This document shows, one piece after another, positions 40,340-43,454 of a stretch of 43,454 bases of DNA. The translations under genes were made by a program, and so were the position numbers. The number at the start of each line of letters is the position of its first letter. The stretch's first letter is position 1. The stretch is from Chloroflexota bacterium (GTDB taxonomy: Bacteria > Chloroflexota > Anaerolineae > JAAEKA01). Under the pieces are notes generated by a model that saw only the letters and a program-made list of their open reading frames with translations, had not been told where the DNA came from and ran no database searches. The stretch spans positions 1 to 43,454 of the forward strand of contig JAYELL010000026.1 of assembly GCA_034717495.1 (NCBI GenBank). The letters are read 5' to 3'.

Positions 40340-41314
40340 TTATCCCTCCTCCAACGAATTTGGCAGCGGGAGAGCATCCTTCGACCGGCGCTTTTTCTTC
40401 GGTTTGGGCGGCGGTTCGGCACCGATTTTCGCCAACGCGGGACCCGCATCCACGATCTCCTTGCCGAAACCCAGATTGGCCGTGGGCAAGCCAAAGGCCA
40501 GTCCCATCAACTGCGTGAAGTAGAGGATGGGAATCTTGTAGTCGGTTCCGAATGCCTTGTTGACAGCGTCTTGATAGCCGTCCAGATTGAGCTGACACAT
40601 GGGACACAGGGTGACAATAGCATCTGCGCCATAGTCGGCCGCGTTTTTAAGAAGGCGCCTGATGATGTCCAGCGCGATAGGCTCGCTGATCTGGGTCATA
40701 TGCCCGCCGCAGCAATGCGCTTTGACCGGAAAGTCGACCACCGTTGCGCCCAGCGCCACCATCAAGTCATCTAACGTGGTCGGATACTCGGGATCGTCGA
40801 AACCGCCGTGGAAACCAGGACGCACGATCAGACAACCGTAGTAAGGTGCGATTCGCAGGTCGTACAGTGGCTTGGTTACTTTTTCGGCAATGGCCTCATA
40901 GCCGACGTCGTTGACAAAGATCTCCAACAGATGCCGCACCAGCACGCTGCCCGGCTCGTACGAGAGCCCACCGGCAGCCAGGGCCTGATTGGTCTTATCA
41001 GCCAGGGGTGGATCGTTGCCCAGATATTCGTCCGCCTTGCTCAGATTCAGAAAACAGGCGCTGCAGGGAGCTACCAGCTGTTTGCCATCGCCATTGGTTT
41101 CCAGGTCCAATTGAGCAGCCAGGGCCAGATTGCGGCTGATCAACGCGAAGGCTGGTATCAGATCGATCGACATATACTCGGTAGCGCCGCAGCAGTTCCA
41201 GTCATTCACCTCGACAAAGTCGACGCCGACTGCGTCAGCAACCGCCATGGCAGAGACGTGGTAGGCAGCAGCATTCTTTTCCAGAGAGCAACCGGGATAG
41301 TAGCCATATTTCAC
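40340..41314 (-). CDS. hdrB: HdrB, heterodisulfide-reductase-like catalytic subunit
   Basis: A 324-residue protein with two CCG domains. The first has Cys9, Cys41-Cys42, Cys84 and Cys87; the second has Cys161, Cys201-Cys202, Cys237 and Cys240, the latter CX39CCX34CXXC. Each can carry a non-cubane [4Fe-4S] cluster that cleaves a disulfide or heterodisulfide. The natural substrate in a bacterium without coenzyme M/B is unknown. A Lys/Arg/Pro tail (PPPKPKKKRRSKD) of about 35 residues extends beyond the usual ~290-residue HdrB. It overlaps hdrC by 4 bp. Confidence 0.95.
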   Translation of the reverse strand: MKYGYYPGCSLEKNAAAYHVSAMAVADAVGVDFVEVNDWNCCGATEYMSIDLIPAFALISRNLALAAQLDLETNGDGKQLVAPCSACFLNLSKADEYLGNDPPLADKTNQALAAGGLSYEPGSVLVRHLLEIFVNDVGYEAIAEKVTKPLYDLRIAPYYGCLIVRPGFHGGFDDPEYPTTLDDLMVALGATVVDFPVKAHCCGGHMTQISEPIALDIIRRLLKNAADYGADAIVTLCPMCQLNLDGYQDAVNKAFGTDYKIPILYFTQLMGLAFGLPTANLGFGKEIVDAGPALAKIGAEPPPKPKKKRRSKDALPLPNSLEEG

Positions 41315-41925
41315 GATACACCTCCCTGACCATTCTTCTCGGCGGCACCCAATTCCTTTGCCTTGGCCAGGATTGCCTTGAGCTGATCAAGATTCTCGAT
41401 GCGGTTGGGAGTCAAGTCCATGCGCCCTTTGAGGAACATACTCAGTCCCATCCCTGTCGCCAATTTTACAGCATTCAGTGGGCGATGGCGAAGGTGGTAG
41501 CGGGTGGCAAGGCCCAGTTCGAAGCTGCGGCCGTAGTCCTCCACAAAGTCAATGAAGGTCTCCGAGAAATCTGGCGCAAGCGACGCCGAAGATTCCCGAT
41601 AATAGCCCTCCTGAATAGCCATGCGCTTCAGCGTATACATGATATCGGTGATGTGGATCTCCTGGGGGCACCGGGTCGTGCAGAAGTAGCAGGACACGCA
41701 GTACCACGGCGCGTTGCTTCGCAGGACATCTTCCCTCATTCCCGCTTCGATCATGGCGAAGAGCTTGCGAGGCGTGTGGTCCATGTCTGGCCCGGAAGGG
41801 CACGAGCCCCCACAGGTGCCACACTGGATGCACAGCGCCAGATTAGGGTCACCTCCCGGGGTGGCCGCGATCACCTCCTGCATGAACGTGGGAGGTGATG
41901 CCCGGGTCGCGGTCGTTGCTGACAT
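41311..41925 (-). CDS. hdrC: HdrC, iron-sulfur subunit
   Basis: A 204-residue protein with two [4Fe-4S] motifs: CIQCGTCGGSC (Cys32, 35, 38, 42) and CVSCYFCTTRC (Cys76, 79, 82, 86). It carries electrons from HdrA to HdrB. ATG 41925 is chosen because AAGGAG precedes it; a longer reading to 42123 adds hydrophobic non-homologous residues. It is the first gene of the hdrCBA-mvhDGA-protease-cNMP series. Confidence 0.95.
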   Translation of the reverse strand: MSATTATRASPPTFMQEVIAATPGGDPNLALCIQCGTCGGSCPSGPDMDHTPRKLFAMIEAGMREDVLRSNAPWYCVSCYFCTTRCPQEIHITDIMYTLKRMAIQEGYYRESSASLAPDFSETFIDFVEDYGRSFELGLATRYHLRHRPLNAVKLATGMGLSMFLKGRMDLTPNRIENLDQLKAILAKAKELGAAEKNGQGGVS

Positions 41926-42173
41926 ATCGTCACTCCTTGTGGATGGGTTTATGGGGCGATGGCCAGAGGCTTCGCCGATGGAACAATATAAAAGTATCTG
42001 ACGCCCGCCACCGGCATCGTGCCGGTAAAGACAGAAGCGAGAACATCGCGTTTGATTCAAAAAAGACATCAAGGCGAAAAACCCAATACTTAAAAATAGT
42101 GTTGTGAAAAGCATCCTTACCAACGCACAATCCTTGGCACCGGTACTAGCTTACCATCATTTTGCAGGCCGTT

Positions 42174-42191
42174 GTATGATCTAGGTCATAC
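42174..42191. promoter_or_regulatory. Inverted repeat matching CRP/FNR-family operators, upstream of hdrC
   Basis: GTATGA-TCTAGG-TCATAC contains the TGA-N6-TCA spacing of CRP/FNR superfamily sites with 6-bp perfect arms. It lies about 250 bp before hdrC, in a 383-bp gap (41926-42308) that holds no gene. No -35/-10 pair was convincing in the gap. Confidence 0.45.
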
Positions 42192-42221
42192 TTGGACAGC
42201 AATTTTCGAAAATCATCAAAC

Positions 42222-42252
42222 AAAAACACCCATCGAGACGATACCCGATGGG
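42222..42252 (-). terminator. Terminator of the RmlC-like gene
   Basis: CCCATCG (42229-42235) pairs with CGATGGG (42246-42252) around a 10-nt loop. The minus strand continues TG then five T (42222-42226). It lies about 55 bp after the stop at 42309. Confidence 0.6.
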
Positions 42253-42308
42253 CGTACCTATTGAATATGCGCTGGAACAGCGAAAATCTGGCTTGCGAAG
42301 GCCGTTAA

Positions 42309-42773
42309 TTACGTGATGGCAGGGCCAGCGGTCCAATCATAGCCAATCTGCGGATCGTCGTGGGAAATGCGGCCCTCGTCATCGGGATCATAGGTGCGAC
42401 TGGTGATGTAGAAGAGATGGGCCTCGGGACTGAGCACCCGATAGCCGTGGGCCACGCCAGGAGGAACTTTCAACACACAGGGCTCCAGGCCATCGCCAAG
42501 CAGGATTTCCTGAAGCTGTCCCGATGTCGGCGAACGGTCCCGTGTATCGTACAAGGCAACCTTTACCCGCCCACTCGCTACATACCACCAATCCACCTGC
42601 TTCCGATGGACGTGCCATGCTTTGACCACGCCTTGATAGGACGCCGTATGACTCCACTGCCCAAAGCCTTCGCCGAAAAAATCATCGCTTGCACGAATCA
42701 CCTCGCGGAAGAAGCCCCGCTCGTCGGGGTGGGTCGTCAGCTTTTTGATCTCAACACCGTGAAGTTGTGTCAT
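42309..42773 (-). CDS. dTDP-4-dehydrorhamnose 3,5-epimerase-like (RmlC family) cupin
   Basis: A 154-residue protein. THPDERGFFREV, the Q.SHTASYQGVVKAWHVHRKQVDWWYVASGRVKVALYD core and VPPGVAHGYRVLSPEA match the RmlC fold, with the catalytic-type His in WHVH. It is shorter than typical RmlC (~180 residues), and members of this short type may act on other sugars or lack epimerase activity. Start 42773 has GAGGACAA upstream. No rmlABD genes are nearby; it may join the surface-glycan genes of the window. Confidence 0.87.
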   Translation of the reverse strand: MTQLHGVEIKKLTTHPDERGFFREVIRASDDFFGEGFGQWSHTASYQGVVKAWHVHRKQVDWWYVASGRVKVALYDTRDRSPTSGQLQEILLGDGLEPCVLKVPPGVAHGYRVLSPEAHLFYITSRTYDPDDEGRISHDDPQIGYDWTAGPAIT

Positions 42774-42846
42774 TTGTCCTCGATCCCTTTCTCCAGGCCT
42801 CCAGGTTGTCGTTCCTGGCAATCATAACACCGAAAGGCCGCTGGGC

Positions 42847-42879
42847 AAAAAGAAGAAGCCCTGCACTCGACAGGGCTTC
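42847..42879 (-). terminator. Intrinsic terminator of the LysM protein gene
   Basis: GAAGCCCTG (42855-42863) pairs perfectly with CAGGGCTTC (42871-42879) around a 7-nt loop. The minus strand then reads TTCTTTTT (42847-42854). It lies 34 bp after the stop at 42913. Confidence 0.9.
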
Positions 42880-42912
42880 CTGAATTGACCGCTGACTACC
42901 GACAGGCCAGAC

Positions 42913-43454
42913 CTAGTAGGCGTATCCGGGGATACAGAGTGTCTCGCCCGCATAGAGCCAGTAGTTGGGTGGGCGCACCTTGCTCGGATTGGCGTTCTGC
43001 AAAGCAGAGACCGAGACGCCGGTCTTGTTGCAGACCGAGTACCAGGAGTCGCCAGGCAGCACGGTGTAATAGTACTGGCACATCGGCGGCTGAGGTGGAT
43101 GGGGCGGCTGCGGATGCGGTGGATGAGGCGGCTGCGGATGCGGCGGATAAGGCTGAGCGCACGGAATCCACAACCTGTGACCCGCATACAGCCAGTTGTA
43201 GGGATGGATATGAGCCGGATTGGCGCCCTTCAGGGTGTACATGGATATACCAGTCCTGGCAGCGAGCTTGCTCCACGAATCACCGTACTGCACCGTGTAC
43301 CAGTATCCACAGCCTGATGGCGGATGGGGCGGATGGGGTGGCTGCGGCGGATGGGGCGGCGGCGGCGGATGGGGCGGATATGGCTGGCCACATGGAATCC
43401 ACAGCGTATGGCCAATATACAACCAGTTGTAGGGATGGATATGGGACGGATTGG
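42913..43454 (-). CDS. Multi-LysM protein with Pro-His linkers, 5' end outside the window
   Basis: The frame is open to the edge of the window, so the N-terminus is missing. Three LysM units are seen: a partial one (HPYNWLYIGHTLWIP), YTVQYGDSWSKLAARTGISMYTLKGAN ... LYAGHRLWIP and YTVLPGDSWYSVCNKTGVSVSALQNAN ... LYAGETLCIPG at the C-terminus. They are joined by linkers rich in PPHP repeats. LysM domains bind peptidoglycan, so it is probably a wall-bound protein. The units are near repeats of one another, even at nucleotide level (GGATGGGGCGGATGG-type linker sequence). Confidence 0.88.
   Translation of the reverse strand, partial: NPSHIHPYNWLYIGHTLWIPCGQPYPPHPPPPPHPPQPPHPPHPPSGCGYWYTVQYGDSWSKLAARTGISMYTLKGANPAHIHPYNWLYAGHRLWIPCAQPYPPHPQPPHPPHPQPPHPPQPPMCQYYYTVLPGDSWYSVCNKTGVSVSALQNANPSKVRPPNYWLYAGETLCIPGYAY

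Overview
The window is a high-GC bacterial chromosome segment, most likely from an uncultured Chloroflexota bacterium of the Anaerolineae/Caldilineae type. That placement is inference. It rests on the mixture of multi-PA14, META, LysM/Gmad2 and SdrD-B surface proteins, a T-box-controlled thrS, a DUF2207/SPFH membrane module, GC-rich octamer tandem repeats between genes and a bacterial Hdr-Mvh cluster. No rRNA, tRNA, transposase, integrase or phage gene was seen.

Layout. 1-4.1 kb: octamer repeats, a DUF2723-type membrane glycosyltransferase with an apparently leaderless promoter, rplI, and a frameshifted dockerin-like secreted repeat protein. 4.1-15.8 kb, all on the minus strand: a DUF4377 + five-META-domain lipoprotein, a two-repeat CRISPR-like motif, a small membrane protein, a YbaY-type lipoprotein, a five-PA14 secreted protein, mgtE, a LysM/Gmad2 protein and a RibD-C reductase. 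16-18.4 kb, plus strand: a consensus promoter, a complete Thr T-box leader with its terminator, an orphan 69-aa piece of a ThrRS anticodon-binding domain, then thrS. 18.4-19.2 kb: non-coding tandem repeats. 19.2-22.9 kb, plus strand: a Cys-rich protein, a radical-SAM/SPASM enzyme and a sugar-kinase/nucleotidyltransferase fusion. 22.9-27.7 kb, minus strand: a BTAD remnant, then an SPFH / coiled-coil / zinc-ribbon / DUF2207 module resembling the ydjFGHI membrane-stress system. 27.9-30.2 kb, plus strand: a probable selenocysteine-containing Rdx (SelW-like) protein with an in-frame UGA and a SECIS-like hairpin, a GT2 glycosyltransferase and a flippase-like membrane protein. 30.2-33.6 kb: a TolB-like protein and an SdrD-B surface protein. 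34.2-41.9 kb, minus strand: hdrC-hdrB-hdrA-mvhD-mvhG-mvhA, a hydrogenase maturation protease and a cNMP-binding protein. 42.3 kb to the end: an RmlC-like epimerase and a partial LysM protein.

How the genes work together. The hdr-mvh operon should encode a cytoplasmic [NiFe]-hydrogenase/heterodisulfide-reductase-like complex for H2-linked flavin-based electron bifurcation. Its 4-nt overlaps suggest tight translational coupling, and the protease would mature MvhA by removing the tail after DPCxxCxxH. Sugar-nucleotide and glycan genes (kinase/nucleotidyltransferase fusion, GT2, flippase, DUF2723 protein, RmlC-like) point to cell-surface polysaccharide. Many secreted and lipoprotein genes with repeated binding domains indicate an elaborate envelope.

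The observations most worth following up are the unannotatable-by-default UGA-containing selenoprotein gene at 27972-28214 and the T-box-linked orphan ThrRS domain at 16287-16496. Next come the kinase-nucleotidyltransferase fusion and the 61-bp-period CRISPR-like repeat pair.
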